Both the position numbers and the translations under genes were made by a program. Source: Arenibacter amylolyticus (lineage in GTDB: Bacteria; Bacteroidota; Bacteroidia; Flavobacteriales; Flavobacteriaceae). Taken from it: a stretch of 64,000 bases of DNA. Of this stretch, positions 47,438 to 56,054 are shown in pieces; the first letter of the stretch is position 1; each line of letters begins with the position of its first letter. Location: contig NZ_MTAZ01000020.1 of assembly GCF_002150785.1 (NCBI RefSeq), forward strand, positions 1 through 64,000, read 5' to 3'. The notes under the pieces were generated by a model that made no database searches, was not told the DNA's origin, and saw only the letters and a program-made list of their open reading frames with translations.

Positions 47438-48211
47438 ATGGGCAAAATAATTGCTATTGCAAATCAAAAAGGCGGCGTAGGTAAAACTACCACTTCGGTA
47501 AACTTAGCAGCTGCCTTAGGAGTTTTGGAAAAAAAAGTCTTATTAATTGATGCCGATCCTCAGGCCAACGCAACCTCCGGTTTAGGAGTGGATGTGGAAA
47601 CTGTGGAAATGGGAACCTATCAATTGTTAGAACATTCCAAAACTGCTAGGGAAACTATTGTGCAGACCACCTCTCCCAATGTGGATCTTATTCCATCGCA
47701 TATCGACTTGGTTGCCATTGAAATAGAATTGGTAGACAAGGATGATAGGGAGTATATGATGAAAAATGCAACCCAAAAGCTAAAAGACGAATACGATTAT
47801 ATTCTTATAGACTGTGCACCTTCCTTGGGACTCTTAACCTTAAATGCCCTTACAGCGGCAGATTCTGTTATGATCCCTATACAGTGCGAATACTTTGCAT
47901 TGGAAGGATTGGGGAAATTATTGAATACCATTAAAAGTGTTCAGAAGATTCACAATCCCGATTTGGATATAGAAGGAATGGTACTTACCATGTACGATTC
48001 TAGGTTACGCCTTTCTAACCAGGTTGTGGAGGAAGTGAAAAAACACTTCTCAGAAATGGTTTTCGACACCATTATCCAAAGGAATGTGCGATTGAGCGAG
48101 GCACCAAGTTATGGCGAAAGCATTATAAAATATGATGCCAGTAGTACAGGAGCAGCCAATTATTTAAATTTGGCCAATGAAGTAGTAGTGAAAAACAAGG
48201 AGAAAGTATAA
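47438..48211 (+). CDS. parA: Chromosome partitioning ATPase ParA (Soj)
   Basis: A 257-residue protein with the deviant Walker A loop KGGVGKTTTSVNLA near residues 10-23, DADPQANATSGLG (Walker A') and LIDCAPSLGLLTLNAL (Walker B). ParA drives origin segregation by nucleoid binding and ATP-dependent dimerisation with ParB. The ATG at 47438 gives the usual N-terminus MGKIIAIANQKGG; an in-frame ATG six bases earlier is possible. Its stop overlaps the parB ATG by one base (TAATG), so translation is coupled. No parS-like sequence was noticed by eye. Confidence 0.95.
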   Translation: MGKIIAIANQKGGVGKTTTSVNLAAALGVLEKKVLLIDADPQANATSGLGVDVETVEMGTYQLLEHSKTARETIVQTTSPNVDLIPSHIDLVAIEIELVDKDDREYMMKNATQKLKDEYDYILIDCAPSLGLLTLNALTAADSVMIPIQCEYFALEGLGKLLNTIKSVQKIHNPDLDIEGMVLTMYDSRLRLSNQVVEEVKKHFSEMVFDTIIQRNVRLSEAPSYGESIIKYDASSTGAANYLNLANEVVVKNKEKV

Positions 48212-49131
48212 TGGCGAAAGCGACAAGAAAACAAGCGTTGGGCCGCGGACTATCGGCCTTATTAAAAGACCCCGAAAACGATATTCAGTCGGCTTCCGAT
48301 AAGAATGCCGATAAGGTGGTAGGAAATATTGTAGAATTAGATCTGAATACCATAGAGGTTAACCCTTTTCAACCCCGTTCTAATTTTAATGATGAGGCTC
48401 TTCACGAGCTGGCCTCTTCCATCAGGGAATTAGGGGTGATACAACCTATTACCGTAAGGAAGTTAGATTTTAACCAGTACCAATTGGTTTCTGGTGAGCG
48501 TCGTTTTAGGGCTTCCAAATTAGTGGGCTTAGAAACCATCCCTGCATATATCCGTATTGCCAATGACCAAGAGTCCTTGGAAATGGCGTTGGTAGAAAAT
48601 ATACAGCGACAGGATCTAGACCCCATAGAAATAGCCCTTTCCTATCAAAGATTGATAGATGAAATACAATTAACCCAGGAAAAAATGAGTGAACGGGTAG
48701 GCAAAAAAAGGTCTACCATCACCAACTACCTGCGTTTATTGCGTTTAGATCCTATAATCCAAACAGGGATAAGGGACGGCTTCGTAAGTATGGGCCACGG
48801 GAGGGCCTTGGTAAACATTGAGGAAAAGGAAGATCAAATTGCCCTCTATGAAAAAATCGTTGGCGAAAACCTATCGGTAAGAAATACGGAAAAGGCCGTA
48901 AAGGAATATCAGGAAAGAAAAGCTGCCGCAAACCAAGATCCCGCTAAAGAAGATAAAAAGAAAACCAAAACCAGTCCAGAGTTTATCTCCAAGAACTTGC
49001 GAAAGTTCTCCGACTACCTGGATGTAAAAGTAGATATTAAGGCCACTGAAAAAGGAAAAGGAAAGATTACCATTCCTTTTCACTCCCAGGAAGAATTCAA
49101 TCGATTAAAAAAATTGATCACGGGTGAATAA
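48211..49131 (+). CDS. parB: Chromosome partitioning protein ParB (Spo0J)
   Basis: A 306-residue protein with an N-terminal ParB/CTPase domain (NPFQPRSNFNDEALHELASS; SGERRFRASKL; ALVENIQRQDLDPIEIALSY). A helix-turn-helix (LTQEKMSERVGKKRSTITNY) and a C-terminal dimer domain joined by a Lys-rich linker follow. ParB loads on parS and spreads as a CTP clamp. It shares one base with parA and eight bases with the following DUF5683 gene. Confidence 0.95.
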   Translation: MAKATRKQALGRGLSALLKDPENDIQSASDKNADKVVGNIVELDLNTIEVNPFQPRSNFNDEALHELASSIRELGVIQPITVRKLDFNQYQLVSGERRFRASKLVGLETIPAYIRIANDQESLEMALVENIQRQDLDPIEIALSYQRLIDEIQLTQEKMSERVGKKRSTITNYLRLLRLDPIIQTGIRDGFVSMGHGRALVNIEEKEDQIALYEKIVGENLSVRNTEKAVKEYQERKAAANQDPAKEDKKKTKTSPEFISKNLRKFSDYLDVKVDIKATEKGKGKITIPFHSQEEFNRLKKLITGE

Positions 49132-49771
49132 GTGCTTTCTATTGCTGGTAGTCTGCTTTCTGGTCACCGCCCTAGGCCTTGCCCAAGACAAGGACATCCA
49201 GGAACAACAACCAGATTCTGTACAGCAGACCCTAAAGGAACAGGGCGTTAGGGTAATAGATACCCTAAAAATCAAAAAAAAGGGTATCAATCCCTTGGCA
49301 CCTAGTAAAGCTGCCTTTTATTCCGCCGTATTTCCCGGATTGGGTCAAATCTATAACAAGCGGTATTGGAAGGTCCCCATAGTCTATGCAGCCATAGGAA
49401 CAGGGGTATACGCCTACACCTATAACGACGACCTGTACAACCGGTTCAGAACCGCCTTTAAACGCAGACAGGCCGGATTTACCGACGATGAGTTCTACGA
49501 CCTAGGAACCCCTAATCCACCAGGTTCTCCTCCAGACTTTTCTAACCAGGCCTTGGAAAATGCCCAGGAAAGATACCAGCGCGATAGAGATCTTTGGCTC
49601 TTGGTCACTATTGGAATGTATGTCCTAAATATTGTGGACGCCAATGTAGACGCCCACCTAAAACAATTTAACGTGGACGATGATCTAAGTTTGGATTTTA
49701 AACCTTTCTTGGATACAGACGCCCTCACCGCCAATCCGGTTTACGGAATGGCCTTAACTATTAAATTTTAA
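49124..49771 (+). CDS. DUF5683 envelope protein (GTG start)
   Basis: A 215-residue protein with a signal peptide (FLLLVVCFLVTALGLAQ) and a DUF5683 domain starting NPLAPSKAAFYSAVFPGLGQIYNKRYWK near residue 56, with two further hydrophobic segments. Function is unknown. The start is GTG at 49124 inside the last codons of parB (GTGAATAA), which indicates translational coupling. It lies three bases ahead of dapB. Conserved linkage to parAB and lepB in related genomes suggests an envelope role. Confidence 0.85.
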   Translation: MNKCFLLLVVCFLVTALGLAQDKDIQEQQPDSVQQTLKEQGVRVIDTLKIKKKGINPLAPSKAAFYSAVFPGLGQIYNKRYWKVPIVYAAIGTGVYAYTYNDDLYNRFRTAFKRRQAGFTDDEFYDLGTPNPPGSPPDFSNQALENAQERYQRDRDLWLLVTIGMYVLNIVDANVDAHLKQFNVDDDLSLDFKPFLDTDALTANPVYGMALTIKF

Positions 49772-49774
49772 AAA

Positions 49775-50476
49775 ATGAACATTGCCCTGTTCGGATATGG
49801 TAAAATGGGAAAAATGATTGAACAAATCGCCCTAAAAAGAAACCATAACATTGTAGCTAAAATAGACGTGGATACCACGGAGATAAACTATTCAGAAATA
49901 GATGTAGCCATAGATTTTAGTATGCCCGATGCTGCTTTTGGCAACATAAAAAAATGCATGGAAAACAATATTCCATTGATCTGCGGTACCACTGGTTGGT
50001 TAGAAAATTATGAGAATGCCGTGCAGCTCTGTAAAGAAAAGGACGGTGCCTTTATCTACGCCTCCAATTTCAGCTTAGGAGTTAACCTCTTTTTTGAACT
50101 AAACTCTTATTTGGCCAAAATGATGAGCAACCTAAAGCAGTATCAGGTTAGCATGGAAGAAATTCATCATACCCAAAAACTAGATGCCCCTAGTGGCACG
50201 GCCATTACCTTGGCAGAAGGGGTCATCCAAGAGACCGATTATACTGCTTGGAAATTGGATACTGCCGAAGCCAACGAAATTCCCATTACTGCCAAACGGA
50301 TTGCCGATACTCCCGGCACCCATACCGTGGCCTACCAAAGTGAAGTAGACAGCATAGAAATTAAACACACCGCCCATAATAGGGAGGGATTTGCCCTGGG
50401 AGCGGTGGTAGCTGCAGAATGGATTCTAGATAAAAAGGGAGTGTTCTCCATGAAAGACGTGTTAAACCTTCGTTAA
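49775..50476 (+). CDS. dapB: 4-hydroxy-tetrahydrodipicolinate reductase
   Basis: A 233-residue protein with the nucleotide-binding start NIALFGYGKMGKMIEQIA, ICGTTGW near residue 71, and the catalytic/substrate region EIHHTQKLDAPSGTAITLAEG near residue 130. It reduces hydroxy-tetrahydrodipicolinate in lysine and diaminopimelate synthesis, so it supplies peptidoglycan precursors. It is three bases downstream of the DUF5683 gene and 82 bases ahead of lepB. Confidence 0.96.
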   Translation: MNIALFGYGKMGKMIEQIALKRNHNIVAKIDVDTTEINYSEIDVAIDFSMPDAAFGNIKKCMENNIPLICGTTGWLENYENAVQLCKEKDGAFIYASNFSLGVNLFFELNSYLAKMMSNLKQYQVSMEEIHHTQKLDAPSGTAITLAEGVIQETDYTAWKLDTAEANEIPITAKRIADTPGTHTVAYQSEVDSIEIKHTAHNREGFALGAVVAAEWILDKKGVFSMKDVLNLR

Positions 50477-50558
50477 GGAACGTAACAATCCCCCATTAAA
50501 ACATACTTAAAGATTGATTGTTAACAAGAAGCAGCAATCCTAAATCAACAATACGGAT

Positions 50559-52292
50559 ATGAACGGAACACAGTGGATTATTTTTATTTTGATCATTCAA
50601 ATAGTGCATTTCCTCGGAACTTGGAAATTGTACGTTAAGGCAGGTAGAAAAGCATGGGAAGCAGCTATCCCAGTTTATAACGCCATAGTTTTAATGAAAA
50701 TAATTAATAGGCCCAAGTGGTGGGTTATTCTGTTGTTTATACCCATCATTAACCTATTGATGTTCCCTGTGGTTTGGGTAGAGACCCTTAGGAGTTTTGG
50801 TAAAAATAGCCTTTTAGACACCTGGTTGGCTATTCTCACCTTGGGGCTCTATATCTATTATGTAAATTATTTCACGGAGGTTGCCTATGTAGAAAATAGA
50901 GACCTTCACCCAAAAACCGCCTTAGGAGAGTGGGTAAGCTCCATCGTATTTGCCGTTGTGGCCGCTACTTTGGTACACACTTATGTAATACAACCCTATG
51001 TGATCCCTACCAGTTCTTTGGAAAAAACCCTTTTGGTGGGCGATTTCCTATTTGTAAGCAAGTTCCATTACGGAGCTAGGGTTCCTATGACGACCGTTGC
51101 GGCACCCATGGTACACGATACCCTGCCTATTCTAAAATCCAGATCCTATGTGGCCGATGTAGATCCTGCTACCTATAAAACCTCGATATGGAACAAACTA
51201 CAGCTTCCCTATATGAGACTACCTGGATTTAAGGAGATTAAAAGGAATGAAATTGTAGTGTTTAGCTGGCCTGCAGATACGGTTTATCAATTTTTTAAAC
51301 AACAGGAAGGGGTTCGCAAGCCTATCGATAAAAAATCTAATTACGTAAAACGTGCTGTAGGTATACCAGGGGATTCCTTATCTATAGTTGACGGATATGT
51401 ACATATCAACGGTAAAAAAACCGTACTGCCCTACAGGGCTAAGCCAATGTTCACCCACACGGTTACTGTAGAGAACGGTTTTTCTAATGCCGCCATTGAC
51501 CTCTTGGGAAGACAAAATTTCTCAGGAAATGTGGTCCGCATCCCTAACAGTTCTTTAGAGTTGGAAAATCTAGACCAAGTAATCTCTGCAATGCATATGG
51601 AGAAAATAAAGTCCGACTCAGCCTATACCTACTACTCCGGGAATGTAGACAATGCAAGGGTTCGCGACTACTTAAAGTCGGAAGACGTAAGCACTATGGC
51701 TCTTTTTAACTTAACAGAGGAAGAAGCCAAGAATTTCACTGGAAAAAATGGTATAGTATCCATTCAGAAACTTGCGTTTACCACCAAAAAAACCTCTCTT
51801 TTCCCCCAAGATCCAGCGCATCCAGCAACCTTAGACAATATGCCAGCGATCTATATCCCTGAAAAAGGCAAGACGGTAGAACTTAACCTAGAAGTACTCC
51901 CCATTTATGAGAAAATAATAAAGGAGTACGAGGATAACACCCTAAAAGTAAATGGCAATCAAATACTGATTAATGGACAAGTAGCCAACTCCTATACTTT
52001 TAAACAGGATTATTATTGGATGATGGGAGACAATAGGCACCGTTCCGAAGACAGTAGAACTTGGGGCTACGTTCCAGAAGACCATATAGTAGGTACGCCC
52101 GTTTTTATATGGATGAGCATCGATGGCATTAACGATGGCATGATGAATTGGAAAATTCGTTGGGACAGAGTGTTTACTACGGTCCACGGAGACGGGGAAC
52201 CTACCTCCTACTTTAAGTACTTCTTAATAGCACTTGCGGGGTGGTTTGTTTGGGATTACTTTAGAAAGCGAAAAAAGAAGGTGAAAAAATAG
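50559..52292 (+). CDS. lepB: Signal peptidase I, long Bacteroidota form
   Basis: A 577-residue membrane protein, about twice the usual size. Residues 1-110 contain three or four hydrophobic helices homologous to a DUF5684-like region. A further helix at about 125-140 precedes the peptidase core with the nucleophile motif PTSSLEKTLLVGD (Ser153), catalytic Lys264 in YVKRAVGIPGD, and the late motif MMGDNRHRSEDSRTWGYV. Between core motifs lies a long insertion (about residues 290-490), usual in this phylum. It ends in a C-terminal helix and a Lys-rich tail. It removes signal peptides from exported proteins. Confidence 0.94.
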   Translation: MNGTQWIIFILIIQIVHFLGTWKLYVKAGRKAWEAAIPVYNAIVLMKIINRPKWWVILLFIPIINLLMFPVVWVETLRSFGKNSLLDTWLAILTLGLYIYYVNYFTEVAYVENRDLHPKTALGEWVSSIVFAVVAATLVHTYVIQPYVIPTSSLEKTLLVGDFLFVSKFHYGARVPMTTVAAPMVHDTLPILKSRSYVADVDPATYKTSIWNKLQLPYMRLPGFKEIKRNEIVVFSWPADTVYQFFKQQEGVRKPIDKKSNYVKRAVGIPGDSLSIVDGYVHINGKKTVLPYRAKPMFTHTVTVENGFSNAAIDLLGRQNFSGNVVRIPNSSLELENLDQVISAMHMEKIKSDSAYTYYSGNVDNARVRDYLKSEDVSTMALFNLTEEEAKNFTGKNGIVSIQKLAFTTKKTSLFPQDPAHPATLDNMPAIYIPEKGKTVELNLEVLPIYEKIIKEYEDNTLKVNGNQILINGQVANSYTFKQDYYWMMGDNRHRSEDSRTWGYVPEDHIVGTPVFIWMSIDGINDGMMNWKIRWDRVFTTVHGDGEPTSYFKYFLIALAGWFVWDYFRKRKKKVKK

Positions 52293-52363
52293 ACATCAAC
52301 ATCACAAGACCTTAGGCTTTAAGCGGTAGTTACCTTTAAAGCCTTGGGCCTCCCCCCTTCAAC

Positions 52364-52627
52364 ACATTAGTACATTGATACACTAGTAAATTGATACATT
52401 AACTCATTGCTACATTAGTTCATTGTTACATTAGTTCATTGCTACATTAGTTCATTGCTACATTGGTTCATTGCTAAATTAGTTCATTGCTACATTAGTT
52501 CATTGCTACATTGGTTCATTGCTAAATTAGTTCATTGCTACATTAGTTCATTGCTACATTAGTTCATTGCTACATTAGTATATTTACACATTGGTATATT
52601 TACACATTGATAAATTAGTACATTAAA
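52364..52627 (+). repeat. Array of 33 phased 8-bp repeats
   Basis: From 52364 to 52627 the sequence splits without any slip into 33 consecutive 8-mers of the form NCATTRNT or close variants. In the middle, ACATTAGT-type and TCATTGCT units alternate, giving a 16-bp period. Two blocks of 48 bp (52144 is not involved; the blocks are 52444-52491 is not in phase, the correct ones being 52444-52491 shifted to the unit starts 52444 and 52492) are identical six-unit runs. Outer units are more diverged (for example ATATTTAC near the right end). Frequent TAG and the non-triplet period rule out coding. The array fills the lepB-wbqC gap and ends ten bases before the wbqC ATG, so it would be transcribed into its leader. 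Confidence 0.9.
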
Positions 52628-52637
52628 TAAGTAAACA

Positions 52638-53270
52638 ATGCAAGTGCTTCTTCATCCTGGATATTTTTTAAACATCGCCAACTTTGCGGCTCTTGTCCAA
52701 AATGATATTTGCTGGGAAGTAAATGATAATTACCAGAAGCAAACCTATCGCAACCGATGCTATATCGCTACGGACATAGGAAAACACATGCTTACCATCC
52801 CTATTAAACATGTGGGGAACAACCGAAATAAGCAACGATATTCCGAAGTAGCTATTGACAATACCTATTTTTGGCAACGTCAACATTGGCGCACCCTACA
52901 AACAGCGTATCGCACCTCGCCCTTCTTCGAGTTTTATGAAGATGATATTGCCCCTCTTTATAACGACACCTTTGACTCTCTGATGGAATTTAACCTTAAA
53001 TCCATAGCGACCATTTGTGATTGTTTACAGATTCCCATGCCTACGGATAAAACTAGTAGCTACCAGGCAGCCGCTACCGATATGACGGACGCGCGACATT
53101 TCATCAATTCAAAAACGGAAATCCCTTTTCAACAAGCTCCCTATGTGCAGGTATTTAATGATAGAAACCCCTTTATACCTAACCTAAGTATTTTAGACCT
53201 CCTATTTAACGAAGGAACCAACACCCTTCCCTATCTCAAAAGTTTAAAACTGAACCTTCCCCATGCTTAG
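52638..53270 (+). CDS. WbqC-family protein
   Basis: A 210-residue protein opening LLHPGYFLNIANFAALVQND, the WbqC start pattern (HP/QP-x-YFP-x-x-x-x-x-A). It has WQRQHWRTLQTAYRTSPFFEFYEDD near residue 75 and a C-terminal LSILDLLFNEG. WbqC-like proteins occur in O-antigen and glycolipid clusters and are proposed to act in sugar-nucleotide or amino-sugar modification, but activity is not well established. It lies downstream of lepB and the 8-bp repeat array and overlaps the next gene by eight bases. Confidence 0.82.
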   Translation: MQVLLHPGYFLNIANFAALVQNDICWEVNDNYQKQTYRNRCYIATDIGKHMLTIPIKHVGNNRNKQRYSEVAIDNTYFWQRQHWRTLQTAYRTSPFFEFYEDDIAPLYNDTFDSLMEFNLKSIATICDCLQIPMPTDKTSSYQAAATDMTDARHFINSKTEIPFQQAPYVQVFNDRNPFIPNLSILDLLFNEGTNTLPYLKSLKLNLPHA

Positions 53271-53571
53271 ATGGTTTCTTCATTATGGCATTCATTTTTT
53301 AGTTCCCATCCTTATCGGACTTCTATTTTATAAGGGATACCGATGGAAGGCAATTTTAATACTGTTAGCCGGAATTGTGATAGACTTGGATCACTTCTGG
53401 GCAGACCCCTTATTTGACCCTAATCGGTGCAGCATTAATTTTCACCCCCTACACACCTACTGGGCCATTGCACTCTATGTACTGCTGTTAATTCCCAAAA
53501 AGACCAGAATATTCGGTTTAGCATTAGTAATTCATATCGTAGCAGATATTACAGATTGCCTCTTAATGTAG
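53263..53571 (+). CDS. DUF6122 small membrane protein
   Basis: A 102-residue protein with three hydrophobic helices and conserved polar motifs within the membrane: LHYGIHFLVP at the start, GIVIDLDHFWADP near residue 37, HPLHTYWAI and HIVADITDC at the end. The His/Asp pattern recalls metal-dependent membrane hydrolases such as YdjM, but no activity is known. Its ATG overlaps the WbqC stop (ATGCTTAG), so translation is coupled. Confidence 0.75.
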   Translation: MLRWFLHYGIHFLVPILIGLLFYKGYRWKAILILLAGIVIDLDHFWADPLFDPNRCSINFHPLHTYWAIALYVLLLIPKKTRIFGLALVIHIVADITDCLLM

Positions 53572-53756
53572 TTGAACATCTTGGGCTATTCATTAGACCT
53601 CGAAAAAAACACTCCTTTATAACTAGCACCTCATTTTAGAGGTAGGCTCCTAGGCCAATTCTTATAGTTTTTTGTCCTTCCCCCTTTAGAGAATAGAAAA
53701 TTATCTCTATTTTGTATGCTTCATTTAATCTTAACTTATCAAACTCATAAATTACT

Positions 53757-55070
53757 ATGGGAAATCATAAAATTACCCCCTCTTTTCCCTCCGGAAGAAG
53801 GGATTTCATCAAAAAATCTGGCATTGCCCTCATCGGGGGATCCTTAATATCGCCGGCAGTCACCTTTGGTGCCAATAGCCTCTATAAGGATTCCACCCTA
53901 AAAGTGGGCTTAATTGGCTGTGGTGGCCGTGGTACCGGTGCCGCTGCCCAAGCTTTGCAAGCAGATCCAAACGTTATTCTCTATGCCATGGGCGATGTGT
54001 TTGAGGACCAATTAAATTTGGCACATCGGGAGTTGCAGAAGGCTATGGGTGACAAGGTAAAGGTTGCTCCAGAAAACAAATTCATAGGATTTGACGCCTA
54101 CCAAAAAGTAATAGATTCGGGCGTGGATGTAGTGTTACTTACCACCCCACCAGCCTTTAGACCAGACCACCTAAATGCTGCGGTAGAAGCAGGGAAACAC
54201 GTATTTTGCGAAAAACCCGTAGCCGTGGATGCACCCGGAATTCACAAAGTGTTGGCAGCTGCCAAAAAAGCTAAGGAAAAGGGGCTATCCCTAGTGTCTG
54301 GTTTCTGTTTTCGATACGACTATCCCAATAGGGAAATTTTTGGGCGTGTCTTAGACGGCCAGATTGGGGACATCAGAACGGTTACTACCTTTCGTCATGG
54401 AGGTGAGGCTTGGTATAAGGAACGTCAGCCAAATTGGACGGATATGACCTACGAAATGCGCAATTGGTATTACTACAATTGGTTATCGGGGGATATTGTG
54501 GTAGAACAAGCAGTGCATAGCCTTGATATGATGTCTTGGGTCATGGGAGATAAAATGCCCGTAAGCGCTACTGGAACTGGAGGGCGACAAGTACGTGTAG
54601 ATAGTAAATACGGAAACATATACGATCATTTTGCGGTAGAGTTCGAATATGAAAACGGCGCCAAGGGTTACCACTTTACCAGGCAACAAAACAATACCTC
54701 CCATAGGAACAGCGTAGAGGTGCTAGGTACCGAAGGCTCGTCTATAACCCATATTGGACGCAGGTATGAAATTACCGGTAAAAACAGCTACACCTATGAC
54801 GGGGAAAGGAATAATATGTTCCAGACCGAACACGATGAGCTTTTTGCCTCCATCCGAAAGGGTCAGCCCATGAACGATGGAGAATGGATGTCTAAGAGCA
54901 CCATGTTGGCCATATGGGCACGTATGGTAGCCTATACCGGCCAAACGCTCACCTGGGAACAAGTCTTTAATTCCAAGGAAAACTTAGGTCCCAAAATAGA
55001 CGAATACAATTGGGATTTAAAATGGCCTACTCCACCAGTAGCGATTCCTGGTAAAACTAAATTCATCTAA
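53757..55070 (+). CDS. Tat-exported Gfo/Idh/MocA-family oxidoreductase
   Basis: A 437-residue protein with a twin-arginine signal (GRRDFIKKSGIALIGG). It has an NAD(P)-binding Rossmann domain (LKVGLIGCGGRGTGAAAQAL) and the family motif GKHVFCEKPVAVDAPG near residue 145, with the catalytic Lys in EKP. The C-terminal domain includes VVEQAVHSLDMMSWVMG. Family members oxidise or reduce sugars, and exported ones in Bacteroidota can hold their NAD(H) tightly. A DUF1080 gene follows, so it probably makes a 3-keto glycoside for that protein. A large hairpin lies between the two genes. Confidence 0.9.
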   Translation: MGNHKITPSFPSGRRDFIKKSGIALIGGSLISPAVTFGANSLYKDSTLKVGLIGCGGRGTGAAAQALQADPNVILYAMGDVFEDQLNLAHRELQKAMGDKVKVAPENKFIGFDAYQKVIDSGVDVVLLTTPPAFRPDHLNAAVEAGKHVFCEKPVAVDAPGIHKVLAAAKKAKEKGLSLVSGFCFRYDYPNREIFGRVLDGQIGDIRTVTTFRHGGEAWYKERQPNWTDMTYEMRNWYYYNWLSGDIVVEQAVHSLDMMSWVMGDKMPVSATGTGGRQVRVDSKYGNIYDHFAVEFEYENGAKGYHFTRQQNNTSHRNSVEVLGTEGSSITHIGRRYEITGKNSYTYDGERNNMFQTEHDELFASIRKGQPMNDGEWMSKSTMLAIWARMVAYTGQTLTWEQVFNSKENLGPKIDEYNWDLKWPTPPVAIPGKTKFI

Positions 55071-55094
55071 GCCTATATCAAATTATAACTAACC

Positions 55095-55139
55095 GCTGTT
55101 TACTCTTTTGGCGCATAGATCGTCAAAGGAGTAAACAGC
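55095..55139 (+). promoter_or_regulatory. Large hairpin between the oxidoreductase and DUF1080 genes
   Basis: A 16-bp stem with one G-T pair (GCTGTTTACTCTTTTG at 55095-55110 with 55124-55139) and a 13-base loop. It has no T-tract, so it may be a weak terminator or a processing site that sets different expression for the two genes. Confidence 0.55.
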
Positions 55140-55160
55140 TCCATAACACACCAATTTAAT

Positions 55161-55907
55161 ATGAAACCCTCCTTATTATTATGCCTCTTTGTGCTATGGG
55201 GCAGTAGCTTAAAAATAAAAGCGCAAGAAAAACCCCTATTCTTTGGCACCGAAACCAGTTTTGATCAATTGGTAGCTGGAGACAAGGACAATGCACAAGA
55301 AATAAAATGGATCAATGTAAACACGGAGCCAGACACCTGGCATAAGGAAGGCGATCTTCTGGTATGCAAAGGCCTACCAATAGGGGTTATGCGCTCCGAA
55401 AAGATGTACGAAAATTTCATTCTAACCGTAGAGTGGCGCCATATGGAAGCAGGGGGCAATTCTGGTATGTTTGTATGGAGCGACGCCATCCCCGGCGAGC
55501 ATAACAGACTCCCAGGGGGTGTAGAAGTACAGATGTTAGAACTAGATTGGGTAAATCAGAATATACGCGACGGCGTAAAGCCACCAATTGCCTATGTACA
55601 CGGAGAGTTGTTTGGCGTGGGTGGGGTTACTACCGTACCGGACAACCCCAGAGGAACCAGAAGTAAGTCTGTAGAAAATAGAGCCCTAGGGAAGGGAGAG
55701 TGGAACAGCTATCAAGTAATTTGTGTAGATGGCACTATTAAATTATCGGTCAATGGAAAGTTTGTAAACGGCATTAGTAAGTCGTCCATTAAAAAAGGAT
55801 ACCTCTGCCTAGAATCTGAAGGAGCCGAAATCCATTTTAGGAATTTAAGGGTGATAGAACTACCACCAGGGGTTACCGCTGCAGATCAAATAGTAGATGA
55901 GTTATAG
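55161..55907 (+). CDS. DUF1080 (3-keto-glycoside hydrolase-like) exported protein
   Basis: A 248-residue protein with a signal peptide (cut near KIKAQ, residue 22) and one DUF1080 jelly-roll domain: [34 protein letters not shown] near residue 95, [13 protein letters not shown], and [19 protein letters not shown] at the end. DUF1080 proteins act on 3-keto-glycosides made by Gfo/Idh/MocA enzymes in several Bacteroidota. The preceding gene encodes such an oxidoreductase. The natural glycoside is not deducible. Confidence 0.88.
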   Translation: MKPSLLLCLFVLWGSSLKIKAQEKPLFFGTETSFDQLVAGDKDNAQEIKWINVNTEPDTWHKEGDLLVCKGLPIGVMRSEKMYENFILTVEWRHMEAGGNSGMFVWSDAIPGEHNRLPGGVEVQMLELDWVNQNIRDGVKPPIAYVHGELFGVGGVTTVPDNPRGTRSKSVENRALGKGEWNSYQVICVDGTIKLSVNGKFVNGISKSSIKKGYLCLESEGAEIHFRNLRVIELPPGVTAADQIVDEL

Positions 55908-55928
55908 ACCACTTACCTAATAAGATAC

Positions 55929-55954
55929 AAGGGGCCCAATTGGGTCCCTTTTTT
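55929..55954 (+). terminator. Intrinsic terminator after the DUF1080 gene
   Basis: AAGGGGCCC-AATT-GGGTCCCTT forms a 9-bp stem with one G-T pair and runs into six T. It ends the oxidoreductase-DUF1080 unit before the convergent gene at 56055. Confidence 0.85.
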
Positions 55955-56054
55955 ATTCCCTTATTTTCTTCGTAGCACGAAGTATGGAAGTTCAACTATA
56001 GATAGATAATCCAGGCCAAAGAAAGAGCATGGTAATGGCCTACCACTTCTTCCC

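Noticed and set aside
52315-52343. A hairpin after lepB as an intrinsic terminator
   Set aside because: The arms (GGCTTTAA and TTAAAGCC) pair but the loop is long and no T-run follows, so termination cannot be supported.
52364-52627. The repeat array as a CRISPR
   Set aside because: Units are 8 bp and contiguous with no unique spacers, and no cas genes are nearby.
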